DNA from: JBFELO01 sp041552055 | Lineage (GTDB): Bacteria > Acidobacteriota > Thermoanaerobaculia > Thermoanaerobaculales > Sulfomarinibacteraceae | DNA length: 64,000 nt | NCBI GenBank assembly: GCA_041552055.1 | Contig: JBFELO010000003.1 | Location: 26,302 to 90,301 of the forward strand | Direction: 5' to 3' | Shown here: positions 16,240-25,526 of the stretch, piece after piece | Layout of the letters: every line of letters begins with the position of its first letter | Position numbering within the stretch: the stretch's first letter is position 1 | Notes under the pieces: model-generated | What the model was told of the DNA's origin: nothing | Seen by the model: the letters and a program-made list of their open reading frames with translations, nothing else | The model's database searches: none | Translations under genes and position numbers: made by a program

Positions 16240-17571
16240 TCACCCTCCGGAGAGCAGTCGGTACAAGCTGTCCGGGAGAATCTTGACGATGTCGTTGAAC
16301 AGCACCACGACCATCAGGAGGATCAGCAGGTAGAAGCCGACCTCGAGAATCCGTTCCTTGACTCGGATCGAGAGGTCGCGCCGCAGAATGCTTTCGAAGG
16401 CGATGATCGTCAGGTGCCCGCCGTCCAGGATCGGGATCGGCAGCAGGTTGAAGATCCCGAGCTGGAGCGAGATCAACCCCATGAGCCAGATCAGGGTGTG
16501 GAAACCACTCCGGGCCGCCTCCCCGGAGATTCGCGCGATGTCTACCGGGCCCGAGACCTGTCGGATCGAAGTCTTGCGGGTGAGCAGCTTGCCGATGACT
16601 CGGAACGTCTCCCGAGTCATCCGTCGACACTCGGCCGTACCGGCGCTGATCGCGGCGAGCGGGGGGAGCCGCTGGACCTCGCTCGGGAAGGCCAGCCCGA
16701 TGCCGATTTTTCCACGTCCATCGTCGTTCTCGGGGACGACGTCGACCGTGAAGGTCTCGTCGGCGCGGACCACCATGAGAGAGATCTGCTCGTCAGGGTG
16801 CGGCGATATCAGTCTGATGAGGTCCCAGAACTGCTCCGCCGGCTGGTCGTTGACCGCGATGATGCGGTCGCCGGGTTCGAGCCCGGCCCGTTTGGCGGGC
16901 GATCCCGCCAACAGATGTACGATCACAGGGTCCAACGGGGGAAAGATGCCCGCGTAGCCGAACTGGTAGCGGGTGACCTTCTCCGGCGTGACAGACACCC
17001 GGAGCGGGTCCCCGTCGCGTTGAAGGGTCACGACGACCTCACGGCCGCCGGCGGTCAGAAAAGCCGATTCCAGGTCGCGCCAGTTGGTGATTTCATCGCC
17101 GTCGACCGCGCGCACGACATCGCCTGACCGAATATCCGCTGTGGCGGCCGGTGACGAGGGCTCGACCCACCCGACGATCGGTGGTTGTGCGAAATGGATC
17201 GGCGTCTCGACGCCAACCATGTACGCGGTGGCGAGGAACAACACCGCCGCGACGATGTTGGTGATGGGTCCGGCGAGCAGGACCAGCGCGCGCTGCCACC
17301 GTGGCAGAAGCTCGTCCCCACTGTCGCCCTCGCCGATGACGTCGGTCTCGTCGGGACCCAGGCCGAGCACGCGCACGTAACCACCGAGCGGAATCATCGA
17401 AATCCGATAGTCGGTGCCACCACGCTCGAATCCCCAGATTCGTTTGCCGAAGCCGACCGAGAACACCGCGACCGGCGCGCCGACCAGGCGCGCGGCGATG
17501 AAGTGGCCGGCCTCGTGGAGAACCACCAGGATCCCGAGCACGAACACGAACGCGATGATGTTGACCAACAT
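16240..17571 (-). CDS. rseP: RIP site-2 metalloprotease RseP
   Basis: 443 aa. The zinc site HEAGH is near residue 19 in the first membrane helix; the second conserved motif is NLLPIPILDGGH near the C-terminus. Two PDZ domains lie between (PPIVGWVEPSSPAATADIRS; AGSPAKRAGLEPGDRIIAVN). The protease cleaves membrane-embedded anti-sigma factors and signal-peptide remnants. I took the ATG at 17571, 2 bp after the dxr stop, because it starts at the first membrane helix. The order uppS-cdsA-dxr-rseP is the classical envelope cluster (bamA and skp are missing here). Confidence 0.94.
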   Translation of the reverse strand: MLVNIIAFVFVLGILVVLHEAGHFIAARLVGAPVAVFSVGFGKRIWGFERGGTDYRISMIPLGGYVRVLGLGPDETDVIGEGDSGDELLPRWQRALVLLAGPITNIVAAVLFLATAYMVGVETPIHFAQPPIVGWVEPSSPAATADIRSGDVVRAVDGDEITNWRDLESAFLTAGGREVVVTLQRDGDPLRVSVTPEKVTRYQFGYAGIFPPLDPVIVHLLAGSPAKRAGLEPGDRIIAVNDQPAEQFWDLIRLISPHPDEQISLMVVRADETFTVDVVPENDDGRGKIGIGLAFPSEVQRLPPLAAISAGTAECRRMTRETFRVIGKLLTRKTSIRQVSGPVDIARISGEAARSGFHTLIWLMGLISLQLGIFNLLPIPILDGGHLTIIAFESILRRDLSIRVKERILEVGFYLLILLMVVVLFNDIVKILPDSLYRLLSGG

Positions 17572-17573
17572 CG

Positions 17574-18752
17574 CTAGCGCGAACCCTTCTGCGAGGCGAG
17601 GTATTTCCCGATCCACGCCTTCGCCAGCCGACGTGCCTCGAGGTCAGCGGCGATCGCCTGTTCTATGTCCTCGAGGGGGCGGTTGCGACGACTCCATCGT
17701 TCCATGACCGCCGTGACGGTGGAGATGATGTCGCCGAAGGCGCACCGCCCGTCGAGGAAGGTGCGGACTGCGACCTCGTTCGCGGCGTTGAGAACGGCCG
17801 GCATCTCCCCGCCGGCGCGGAGCGCGGCGCGGGCCGCTTCAATGGCGGGGAACCGGTCGCCGTCGGGAGCCTCGAAGGACAGGGTTCCGACGGCCGCGAG
17901 ATCCAGCGGTGACAGGGAGCTGGCGAGTCGGTCGGGCCAGGCGAGCGCGTACAGGATGGGCAGCCGCATGTCGGGTATCGACAGCTGGGCGATCACGGTG
18001 CCGTCAAGGTACTCCACCATGGAATGCACGAGGCTCTCCCGGTGAACCAGGACGTCGATCTGGTCCTCCGGCACCTCGAAGAGGTGGTGGGCCTCGATGA
18101 TTTCAAGGCCCTTGTTCATCATAGTGGCCGAGTCGATCGTGATTTTCGGACCCATGTTCCAGGTCGGGTGAGCGAGTGCATCGGCCACCGTGGCGCTGGC
18201 CATCTGATCGCTCGATAGGCCCCAGAAGGGGCCCCCGGAGGCGGTGAGGATCAGCCGTCGAATCGTGTCGCGTGTCCCCCCGCGGATTGCCTGGTGGAGT
18301 GCGCTGTGCTCGCTGTCGATCGGCAACAGGCGCACGCCGGCCGCGGCCAGCTCGCACATGATGAGGGAACCGGCGACGACCAGGGTCTCCTTGTTGGCGA
18401 GGGCGATGTCCTTGCCAGCACGGATGGCCGCCAATGTGGGCGCCAGACCGACCGCTCCCACGAGCGCCGCCACGACCATCTCCGCGTCGGAATGACAGGC
18501 GACGTCCCGCAGACCTTTCGCGCCTGACAGGACTGTCGTGTCGGGGTATGAGGCGGCGATCGCATCGGCGGCGGACGACTCGGCGACCGAAACCATCGAC
18601 GGTCGGTGGCGGGACATCTGCTCCCCCAGCAGGTCCAGATTGTGGCCGGCGGCCAGGGCGACGACGCGGAACCGGTCGGGTCGGGACTCGACCACCGACA
18701 GGGCGGCCCTGCCGATGGACCCGGTTGACCCCAGCACGGCCAACGATTTCAT
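17574..18752 (-). CDS. dxr: 1-deoxy-D-xylulose 5-phosphate reductoisomerase
   Basis: 392 aa. NADPH loop LGSTGSIGRAAL at the start, ANKETLVVAG, the metal site PIDSEHSA with later EIIEAHHLF, and the catalytic-loop Trp in HPTWNMG. It makes 2-C-methyl-D-erythritol 4-phosphate, the first committed intermediate of the MEP isoprenoid route, feeding UppS and the polyprenyl chain of UbiA. It overlaps cdsA by 4 bp and is followed by rseP after 2 bp. Confidence 0.96.
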   Translation of the reverse strand: MKSLAVLGSTGSIGRAALSVVESRPDRFRVVALAAGHNLDLLGEQMSRHRPSMVSVAESSAADAIAASYPDTTVLSGAKGLRDVACHSDAEMVVAALVGAVGLAPTLAAIRAGKDIALANKETLVVAGSLIMCELAAAGVRLLPIDSEHSALHQAIRGGTRDTIRRLILTASGGPFWGLSSDQMASATVADALAHPTWNMGPKITIDSATMMNKGLEIIEAHHLFEVPEDQIDVLVHRESLVHSMVEYLDGTVIAQLSIPDMRLPILYALAWPDRLASSLSPLDLAAVGTLSFEAPDGDRFPAIEAARAALRAGGEMPAVLNAANEVAVRTFLDGRCAFGDIISTVTAVMERWSRRNRPLEDIEQAIAADLEARRLAKAWIGKYLASQKGSR

Positions 18753-19561
18753 GGAACGAGTCCGACGAGCAGGAGGTACGCGAGCACCGGCGGTGCGGCG
18801 TAGAGCAGGCTGTCCGTGCGGTCGAGCAGACCTCCGTGCCCCGGGAGCAGCCCGGAGGAGTCCTTGACGCGAGCGTCGCGTTTGAACTGAGACTCCACCA
18901 GGTCACCGACCGGCGTGGCCACTGCGATGATCACTGCCACCGCGGTGAGATCTGGCCACGAAAGCTCGATTCCGAGGATCATCCCGAGAATCACCGCGGC
19001 TCCGACAGCGATGATCATTCCGGCGGCGAGGCCTTCCCACGTCTTGTTCGGGCTGATACGCGGTGACATTTTGTGCCGTCCGAAACGTCGCCCGACGTAA
19101 TACGCGCCGCTGTCGCCGATCCAGATTGTCGCGAGGTAAAGCAGCACCATGCGAATGGCGAAGTCCTCGGCCGGCCAAAGCCGAATCCAACCGAGGCTGA
19201 CCGCCATGGCTCCCAGAAAGAGCACCGAAAACGCGCCGACAGCGGCTCCGCTCAAGCTTCCGGCCGGTCGGTCGGGATGGGCGAGCTGTGCGGTCGGAAT
19301 CGCTATCAACGTGGCAACGGCACCCCAGGTGAACCCGACCGCGCCGAATCTCCAGGACGCCGTCATGAGGCCGACCAGGCAGATGAGCGGGAGCCAGCGA
19401 CCACAGGCGACGTCCGCGCCGCGAGCCATGGCCAGGAGTTCGTCGGCCGCGACCGTGACCGCGGCTCCGAGCAGGAGGAGCAGCGCCCACGGCGGAAGCC
19501 ACACGATGATGGCGACGACGACCGGTATCGCCACGAGGGCGACCAGCTCACGTTTCGGCAA
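18749..19561 (-). CDS. cdsA: Phosphatidate cytidylyltransferase
   Basis: 270 aa, about seven membrane helices. The CDP-diglyceride synthase signature is at QFKRDARVKDSSGLLPGHGG followed by DRTDSLLYA near the C-terminus. It makes CDP-diacylglycerol for phospholipid synthesis. It overlaps uppS by 14 bp upstream and dxr by 4 bp downstream, so the three are one transcript. Confidence 0.95.
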   Translation of the reverse strand: MPKRELVALVAIPVVVAIIVWLPPWALLLLLGAAVTVAADELLAMARGADVACGRWLPLICLVGLMTASWRFGAVGFTWGAVATLIAIPTAQLAHPDRPAGSLSGAAVGAFSVLFLGAMAVSLGWIRLWPAEDFAIRMVLLYLATIWIGDSGAYYVGRRFGRHKMSPRISPNKTWEGLAAGMIIAVGAAVILGMILGIELSWPDLTAVAVIIAVATPVGDLVESQFKRDARVKDSSGLLPGHGGLLDRTDSLLYAAPPVLAYLLLVGLVP

Positions 19562-20366
19562 CGGTGTCTCCCGTCGGTGTGAACATCCCCCGCGCCGGGG
19601 ACAAGCCGCCGAAGCGGCGCTCTCTCCTCTGGTAGGACAGCAGTGCGCGAAACAGCTCGGCGCGGTCGAAGTCAGGCCACAACACGGGGCTGAAGTAGAT
19701 CTCGGAATAGGCGAGCTGCCAGAGCAGGAAGTTCGAGATCCTCTGTTCTCCCGAGGTCCGGATCATGAGATCCGGATCCGGGAGGTCTCGTGTCTGAAGG
19801 TTCTTTTGCACCCACGCCTCGTCGACCGATTGCGGGTCGAGTGCGCCGGACGCGGCCGCAGTCGCGGCCGTTCGCACAAGCTCGGTGAGCTCCTGGCGGC
19901 CGGAGTAGTTGAGCGCGATCTGGACCACCAAACCGGTGCCGGCGGCGGTTGTGTCGACCGCCCGTTGGAGCGCCTTCTGGACGGTCTGGTCGAGCTGGTC
20001 GATGCGCCCGATCGGCCGCAGTCGGAGATTCTGACTTCGGAAGCTCTCCAGCTCCTTGTCGATGTACTCCTTGAGGAGCGCCATCAGCGTGACGACCTCG
20101 TGCCGCGGTCGCTTCCAGTTTTCGGTCGAGAACGCGTACAGCGTGAGCGCCTGGATCTGCATCCGAGCCGCGGTCTCGATGGTCTCACGGACCGCCCGGA
20201 TACCGGCCCGGTGACCCTCGACCCGGGGCAGCTTGCGGGCCCGGGCCCAGCGGCCGTTGCCATCCATGATGATGGCAACGTGTCGGGGCAGCGCTTCTGG
20301 GTCGATTTGATCGAGCAGCTCGCGTTCCGCGGTCCCGACAGCGGCGATCTCGTCGAGGGGTCGCAT
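19548..20366 (-). CDS. uppS: Isoprenyl transferase (undecaprenyl diphosphate synthase)
   Basis: 272 aa. The catalytic Asp is in IIMDGNGRWA, the diphosphate site follows in RVEGHRAGIRAV, then TLYAFSTENWKRP and the C-terminal RTSGEQRISNFLLWQ. It builds the C55 carrier lipid for peptidoglycan and for glycan export of the Wzm/Wzt type found at 61.6 kb. An N-terminal extension of about 25 residues precedes the catalytic core. It lies 3 bp after truA. Confidence 0.95.
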   Translation of the reverse strand: MRPLDEIAAVGTAERELLDQIDPEALPRHVAIIMDGNGRWARARKLPRVEGHRAGIRAVRETIETAARMQIQALTLYAFSTENWKRPRHEVVTLMALLKEYIDKELESFRSQNLRLRPIGRIDQLDQTVQKALQRAVDTTAAGTGLVVQIALNYSGRQELTELVRTAATAAASGALDPQSVDEAWVQKNLQTRDLPDPDLMIRTSGEQRISNFLLWQLAYSEIYFSPVLWPDFDRAELFRALLSYQRRERRFGGLSPARGMFTPTGDTVAET

Positions 20367-20369
20367 AGG

Positions 20370-21245
20370 TCATCCTGGGGGATCGGAGTCTACCACAGGG
20401 TCGTCGTTCGACGGGCCGGAACCCCGAGCGATGGTCGAGGTCGGGGTACCGCGAGCGCTCTGCGCGAGACCGCCCCGTGCCGGGTTGCGGAGCTTGGCTG
20501 CATCGCGGTAGTACACGTGCTCGAGGGTGAGGCCGCGCGGAGGTGCGGTGAGGAGCGACGCACCGGCTCGAGGGTGATCGAGGAGCTGTACGAAGTCCGC
20601 AACCGTGAGCCGATCTCGAGCGACCTCGAGCAGCGCCCCCACCATGCGACGAACCTGGTGCCGGAGGAAGCCATCGCCGAGAAATTCAAGGTCGAAGCCG
20701 GACTGGCGATGACGGCAGCGGACGTCGTACAGAGTCCGGGTGGTCGGACCGTCGGTCGCGTCCGTCACTGTGAATGACGCCATATCGTGGCGCCCCGGCA
20801 GCAGCCGAACGGCGGCCTCGAGGTCGGTCACACTGGTGATCGGATCCAGGGTGGCGGTGCGAAGCCCGAGCCACGGCAGCGCAGCCTCGCGCCATCGCAC
20901 ACGATACGTGTAGAGCTTGCCGTGCGCGCTCTTGCGGGCGTGGAACTGCGGTGGGGCCCGCCGCACCGCGCGCACCCGGATCTCCTGTGGGAGATGCTGA
21001 TTGAGGCCTTTCTGGAGACCGCTGGGAGGGATCGCTATCGGGAGATCGACGTGTGCCACTTGGCCGGCGGCGTGGACACCGGTGTCGGTTCGGCCAGCGC
21101 CGACGACCGCTGCCGCGATGCCTCCGGTCATCTCTGCCAGGGCCCTCTCGAGCTCGCCCTGCACGGTGCACTGGGACGGTTGCCGCTGCCAACCGTGGAA
21201 CTTCGTGCCGAGGTAGGCGATGGTGAGCTTTATCCGTTGTTCCAT
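20370..21245 (-). CDS. truA: tRNA pseudouridine synthase A
   Basis: 291 aa from the ATG at 21245. AYLGTKFHGWQRQP is at the start, the catalytic Asp is in GAGRTDTGVHAAGQ, and FLGDGFLRHQVRRMVGAL is the conserved C-terminal motif. TruA modifies U38-40 of the anticodon arm. The frame continues about 94 codons upstream, but those residues run antisense through the divergent HEAT-like gene. The C-terminal 40 residues are a low-complexity extension. First gene of the envelope/isoprenoid minus-strand block. Confidence 0.94.
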   Translation of the reverse strand: MEQRIKLTIAYLGTKFHGWQRQPSQCTVQGELERALAEMTGGIAAAVVGAGRTDTGVHAAGQVAHVDLPIAIPPSGLQKGLNQHLPQEIRVRAVRRAPPQFHARKSAHGKLYTYRVRWREAALPWLGLRTATLDPITSVTDLEAAVRLLPGRHDMASFTVTDATDGPTTRTLYDVRCRHRQSGFDLEFLGDGFLRHQVRRMVGALLEVARDRLTVADFVQLLDHPRAGASLLTAPPRGLTLEHVYYRDAAKLRNPARGGLAQSARGTPTSTIARGSGPSNDDPVVDSDPPG

Positions 21246-21290
21246 ATTGGGTATCCTCGCACGGGTGAGGAGAGGGAGAAAGGTCTTGTC

Positions 21291-22349
21291 GTGGTAACCG
21301 CCGCGCAATTGCTGACCTTGCAGCTCGTGCTCGCCGTCGGCGTGCTGAACTCGAGTGAGGTGCGCTACTTCCCCGGGTCCTACTTCAACGATGTCGCGCG
21401 AGAGCGGCTCCAGCGGAGGGCGATGGTTCGGTGGCCCGGTCCGTCTGGGCTGCGCCAGATGTGGTACGACGGGGGCCTCGGAGAGGGCCAGCGGGTCGCG
21501 TTGCTGCTGGGCGCGGCGGCGCACCACGATGCGTCGTTGCTCGAGATCTACCGGGAGGCGGTCGTGTCCGATTCATCTCGGGTGCGTCAGGCCGCGGCGT
21601 ACGGGTACCGCGACCTGATCGCGGACAGCCTGCCCAGCGTTACGCGCGGCGTGGATGACGCTGCGGCGCAGCGACTGGCGGCCGAGATGGACGCCGTGCA
21701 GTCGACCCTTGAAGGCCACTCGATGGTAGAGATGTGGCTTCACGCGGCGTTGCACGACGAGGGGCGGAGCCTCCCGGGGTACCACGGCATCCTGCAGCGA
21801 CGCTCTTCCGACGCCTGTTTCCGCGCGGTGGAGCGCCTCATGGGACCCGAGGATCTCGAGGTGCTGATCAGGGCCTATCGCACCTCTGAAGACCTCGCCA
21901 ACCGGATTCCGTTGCTGAGGTTGATCGAGGCGCTGAGCTTGAACCAGTTCATTCTGATGCCGCTGGGCGAGCGCAGAGGGTGGAACACGCAGGTCTACCT
22001 GGATGGCCTGTATCTGCTCGACGAGTTGCTCGTCGAGTGGGTCGATATGCTCTGCGACCTGGATTACGAGCGCGTGGTTTCGGCGAGCCTGGCGAAAATG
22101 GGAGCCTTGGGCGTGGAACCGCTCCACCCGGAAGCGTGTTCCGTCTGGGGGATGGTGCTCAGCCAGGGAGATCCTCGGTGGTGGGCGATCGCCTCGCGAC
22201 GCCTGTACGAGTGCGGCGGACCGTGGATCGAGCTCTCCGTATTGCAGGCGTCGTCCGACGAGAACCGGTCGCTTCGCAACCGGCTGATGAAGTGGTACGG
22301 GCTTCGTGACATCGCGCCACGGCAGTCCGTGGATGCCGCGGTCGACTGA
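21291..22349 (+). CDS. Uncharacterised helical repeat protein (HEAT-like)
   Basis: 352 aa from a GTG at 21291 with an AGGAGAGGGA ribosome site upstream; the open frame extends leftward only antisense to truA. Predicted nearly all-helical, with paired helices resembling HEAT units: SLLEIYREAVVSDSSRVRQA, YGYRDLIADSLPSV, AACFRAVERL-like and LEVLIRAYRTSEDLANR. No catalytic motif or signal peptide is seen. It precedes the FHA-cyclase gene by 38 bp on the same strand, so a role with that signalling protein is possible but unproven. Confidence 0.65.
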   Translation: MVTAAQLLTLQLVLAVGVLNSSEVRYFPGSYFNDVARERLQRRAMVRWPGPSGLRQMWYDGGLGEGQRVALLLGAAAHHDASLLEIYREAVVSDSSRVRQAAAYGYRDLIADSLPSVTRGVDDAAAQRLAAEMDAVQSTLEGHSMVEMWLHAALHDEGRSLPGYHGILQRRSSDACFRAVERLMGPEDLEVLIRAYRTSEDLANRIPLLRLIEALSLNQFILMPLGERRGWNTQVYLDGLYLLDELLVEWVDMLCDLDYERVVSASLAKMGALGVEPLHPEACSVWGMVLSQGDPRWWAIASRRLYECGGPWIELSVLQASSDENRSLRNRLMKWYGLRDIAPRQSVDAAVD

Positions 22350-22387
22350 CAAAGTGTGCAGCCGGTTCACGCTACAATGGACGCCTC

Positions 22388-23971
22388 ATGCTGGAGTTCG
22401 TCTACGAAGACGGCGGCACTGAACGACGGGTGCCGATCAAGGATGGGTTGACCCTCGGCCGAGCGAGTGACAACGACCTGGTGTTGAGGGATTTTTCTGT
22501 GTCGCGGCACCACGCCAAGGTGGTGGAGTCGGACGACGGCGTCGAGATCGTGGACCTGGAATCGACCAACGGCGTCAAGGTGAACGACGGCTTCGTCAAC
22601 AGCGGAGTGCTGAAACCGGGCGACCGGGTGTCGGTCGGAAACTTTCTGCTCGACGTTCACCAGACAGTCCTCGACTCCGGCGAGCTGTCTTCGGCGACAT
22701 ACCTGCGCCCGCTCGCGGAGTTCAATCAGGATTACGGGCTCGAGGGGCAACCGTCGGTCGTCGTGTCCAAGGGAGCCGGTGAGAGGGAGCGGGTTTTCGA
22801 GATCCTCGCACAGGTCGCGAAGACCCTGATCCAGGTGGAGGACCTGGACCCGGTGCTGGCCAAGGTCATGGACGTGGTCTTCGAACACCTGCTGGTGGCG
22901 GATCGGGCCTTCATCATGCTGTTCGACGACCTGGGGGAGCCGCAGCTCGAGTTGTACCGCACGCGAGAGTCGGAGTCCGGTGGTGCTCCGGATGTTCCGG
23001 TGTCGAGGACCATCCTCGACATGGTGTCGGGTCAGAAGGTCGCGCTGCTCACCCACGATGCCCAGGCGGATCAGAGGTTCGAGGCCGGCCGCTCGATCCG
23101 CATTCACCAGATCCGGTCCGCGATGTGTGCACCGCTGTGGCTGCGCGATCGCGTGATCGGTGTCATCTACGTCGATTCGCCTCTCCACGTGGGATCGTTC
23201 TCGGCCTCGGACCTGGACCTGTTGACCGCTCTGGCGAACTACGCTGCAGTGGCGATCGAACGGGCGCGCCTGAACGAACGGATCCGTTCGGAACGGATGG
23301 CTCGAGATCGGCTCGAGCGGTATCACTCACCAGCGGTCATCGAGGCTGTGCTTTCGGGGCCCGACCACGACAGTGCGCCGGTCGCAGTCCGCGAAACGAC
23401 CATCCTGTTCGCCGACGTGGTCGGCTTCACACCCCGTTGCGAGAGCTGGTCACCGGAGGAGGTGGCGGCCTTCCTCAATCAGTTTTTCTCGTTCGCCGCC
23501 GACGCGATTTTCGAGTACGGGGGAACCCTGGACAAGTTCATCGGCGATGCGGTGATGGCGTTCTTCGGAGCGCCGCTGCCCCAGGAGGACCATGCCGAGC
23601 GGGCGGTACGGAGCGCGCTCGATCTCTCCCGTGCGGTGGGACGCTGGAACCGGCAACGTGTCGTGGACGGGCTCGAGCCGGTCGAGATTCGGATCGCGAT
23701 CCATTCCGGACCGGTCGTGGTCGGTGACATCGGATCGGAGAGCCGAGTCGACTACACGGTCCTCGGAAACACCGTCAACGTGGCGGCGCGACTCGAGGAG
23801 TACGCGGCCGAGCCAGGCCAGATCGTCATCGGCGAGACGACTCACGATGCAGTGGCCGGCGTTTTCCCCACCGAGCACCTCGGCAACGTCAAGCTCAAGG
23901 GCCTGAGCCGCAAGATCGCGGTCTATCGGGTCCTGACGGGCGAGTCGGTTCGAGACTCGGGCGACGCATGA
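22388..23971 (+). CDS. FHA-GAF-class III adenylate cyclase
   Basis: 527 aa, soluble. An FHA domain at about 15-92 (LGRASDND, FSVSRHHAKV, ESTNGVKVND) binds phosphothreonine. A GAF domain is at about 132-292 and a signalling helix at 293-320. The class III cyclase domain is at about 335-510, with metal Asp343 (ILFADVVGFT) and Asp387 (KFIGDAVMAFFG), adenine-selecting Lys383 and Asp455 (RVDYTV), and transition-state Asn464/Arg468 (NTVNVAARLEE). All key residues are present, so active cAMP synthesis is predicted. Its stop overlaps the rdgB ATG. Confidence 0.9.
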   Translation: MLEFVYEDGGTERRVPIKDGLTLGRASDNDLVLRDFSVSRHHAKVVESDDGVEIVDLESTNGVKVNDGFVNSGVLKPGDRVSVGNFLLDVHQTVLDSGELSSATYLRPLAEFNQDYGLEGQPSVVVSKGAGERERVFEILAQVAKTLIQVEDLDPVLAKVMDVVFEHLLVADRAFIMLFDDLGEPQLELYRTRESESGGAPDVPVSRTILDMVSGQKVALLTHDAQADQRFEAGRSIRIHQIRSAMCAPLWLRDRVIGVIYVDSPLHVGSFSASDLDLLTALANYAAVAIERARLNERIRSERMARDRLERYHSPAVIEAVLSGPDHDSAPVAVRETTILFADVVGFTPRCESWSPEEVAAFLNQFFSFAADAIFEYGGTLDKFIGDAVMAFFGAPLPQEDHAERAVRSALDLSRAVGRWNRQRVVDGLEPVEIRIAIHSGPVVVGDIGSESRVDYTVLGNTVNVAARLEEYAAEPGQIVIGETTHDAVAGVFPTEHLGNVKLKGLSRKIAVYRVLTGESVRDSGDA

Positions 23972-24528
23972 TGGAGTTGGACGGCCTGATCTTCGTGACC
24001 TCCAACCTCGGCAAGCTGCGCGAGGCAGAGGCGGTGCTTGGCTGCAGCCTGCGGCATCGCGCGCTGGACATCGACGAGGTGCAGTCGCTGGATCTCGAAA
24101 CCGTGGTGCGGCACAAGGCGCGGTCAGCTCACGGGAGGCTCGGTGAGCCGGTGATGGTCGAGGACACATCGCTCGAGTTGGCCGGTCTGGCCGGGTTTCC
24201 TGGGCCGTTGATCAGGTGGCTGCTGGCGACCGTCGGTCCGACCGGGATCTCCCGGATGGCTCATTGCTTCGGTGATCCACGAGCGACGGTTCGGTGTGTC
24301 GTGTGCGCGTGCAACGGCGAAGACGAGGTCATCGGCGACGGGACCGTGCACGGGATGATCGCCGAGTCTGCGAGGGGGCAACGCGGCTTCGGTTGGGATA
24401 GCGCCTTCATCCCGGACGATGGTGACGGCCGCACCTACGCCGAGATGGACGAGTCAGAGAAGAACGCGATCTCCCACCGGCGGCGTGCTTTCGAGGCCTT
24501 GCGGGACGCTCTCGCCTCTCGTACGTAG
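23968..24528 (+). CDS. Non-canonical purine NTP pyrophosphatase (RdgB/HAM1 family)
   Basis: 186 aa. TSNLGKLREAEAVL is the substrate loop, with EDTSLELAGLAGFPGPL (Asp and Glu of the active site) and the C-terminal FGWDSAFIPDDGDGRTYAEM, then KNAISHRRRAFEAL. The family hydrolyses dITP/XTP. The SHR motif that flips the base is kept. It overlaps the cyclase stop (ATGATG at 23968). The following 269 bp to ubiE hold no gene I can support. Confidence 0.88.
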   Translation: MMELDGLIFVTSNLGKLREAEAVLGCSLRHRALDIDEVQSLDLETVVRHKARSAHGRLGEPVMVEDTSLELAGLAGFPGPLIRWLLATVGPTGISRMAHCFGDPRATVRCVVCACNGEDEVIGDGTVHGMIAESARGQRGFGWDSAFIPDDGDGRTYAEMDESEKNAISHRRRAFEALRDALASRT

Positions 24529-24797
24529 GGTCGGACCTTCAGGGCGTGCTGGCAACCGCCGGTCGCAGGTACCGGTGGATGACCGAGTTCTCAGCCCTTC
24601 TCCACTTCTCCGCCAGAGTGTTTGACAGACCCGCGGAGTGACGCGCTGCCCCGGAACACTCGTCGTTTCGATGACCATGACGATGACGAGCGAGCTCCGT
24701 GCGGGTTGGGGTTCCAGCATCCAGCCTCCGGGTGAGTGGGTGGTGGCCGGTTCCCGCCTCACGGCCTCCGGTAACCCTCCGTGCTAGTCTCTGCGCC

Positions 24798-25526
24798 GTG
24801 CGTGAAGAGCTGCTGGCCAAGCGCTCCGCCGACATCCGTGGCATGTTTGGGCGGATCACACCGCGCTACGATCTGCTCAACCGCATCCTGTCACTCGGTC
24901 AGGACGTACGGTGGCGGCGAGAGGTGGCGGACCGCGTAGCGCGGATCGCTCCTGGGCGGGCGCTCGATATCTGTACCGGTACCGGTGATCTCGCGCTGGC
25001 GTTGCCCGCCTCGCACCCCGCCTACGGCAGCGACTTCTGCTTGCCAATGCTCGTACGGGCGCGCGCGAAGGCCGTCCGTTCGGGCAGGCGGCTGCCGGTG
25101 TTCGTCGCCGATGCGCTGCGGATGCCGATCGCTGATGGAGCGCTGGGCGTGGTGACGGTCGCGTTCGGGATCCGAAACTTCGAGAATCTGGAGAGCGGAC
25201 TGCGAGAGCTCGCACGCGTCCTCCGCCCGGGCGGCACGCTGCTGGCGCTCGAGTTTTCGCGGCCACGTGGACCGCTGGCACCGCTCCTCGGCTGGTGGAT
25301 GCGGCACGTTCCAGCCCGCGTCGGCCGATTGGTGTCCGGTGATCCGGAGGCGTACGCTTATCTCACCGAGTCGGCGCAGAGCTTTCCGGAGGGAAGAGAG
25401 CTGTGTGGCGTGCTGGAGAGGGTCGGCATGCGACCGCTCGAAGCAACGCCCGTGACCGGCGGTGTCGCGACTCTGTACGTGGCGGCCAAGCCGCGTCCGA
25501 CCGGTGATCGAGAGGAGAAGGCATGA
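24798..25526 (+). CDS. UbiE/MenG-type quinone methyltransferase
   Basis: 242 aa from GTG 24798. SAM motif I is at ALDICTGTGDLALAL; the UbiE signatures are FGRITPRYDLLNRILSLGQD at the N-terminus and VTVAFGIRNFENLESGLREL in the middle, with LARVLRPGGTLLALEFSRP. It methylates the demethylmenaquinone (or ubiquinone precursor) ring, the last step of the pathway to which ubiA/ubiX at 3.3-4.7 kb belong. It overlaps folD by 4 bp. Confidence 0.92.
   Translation: MREELLAKRSADIRGMFGRITPRYDLLNRILSLGQDVRWRREVADRVARIAPGRALDICTGTGDLALALPASHPAYGSDFCLPMLVRARAKAVRSGRRLPVFVADALRMPIADGALGVVTVAFGIRNFENLESGLRELARVLRPGGTLLALEFSRPRGPLAPLLGWWMRHVPARVGRLVSGDPEAYAYLTESAQSFPEGRELCGVLERVGMRPLEATPVTGGVATLYVAAKPRPTGDREEKA

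Noticed and set aside
20787..21290. Open frame continuing upstream of the HEAT-like gene
   Set aside because: It runs antisense through truA, whose motifs are clear; the real start is placed at 21291 with a ribosome site.
24529..24797. Small minus-strand frames between rdgB and ubiE
   Set aside because: Arg/Ser-rich, no start signals, no conserved pattern; the gap appears non-coding.
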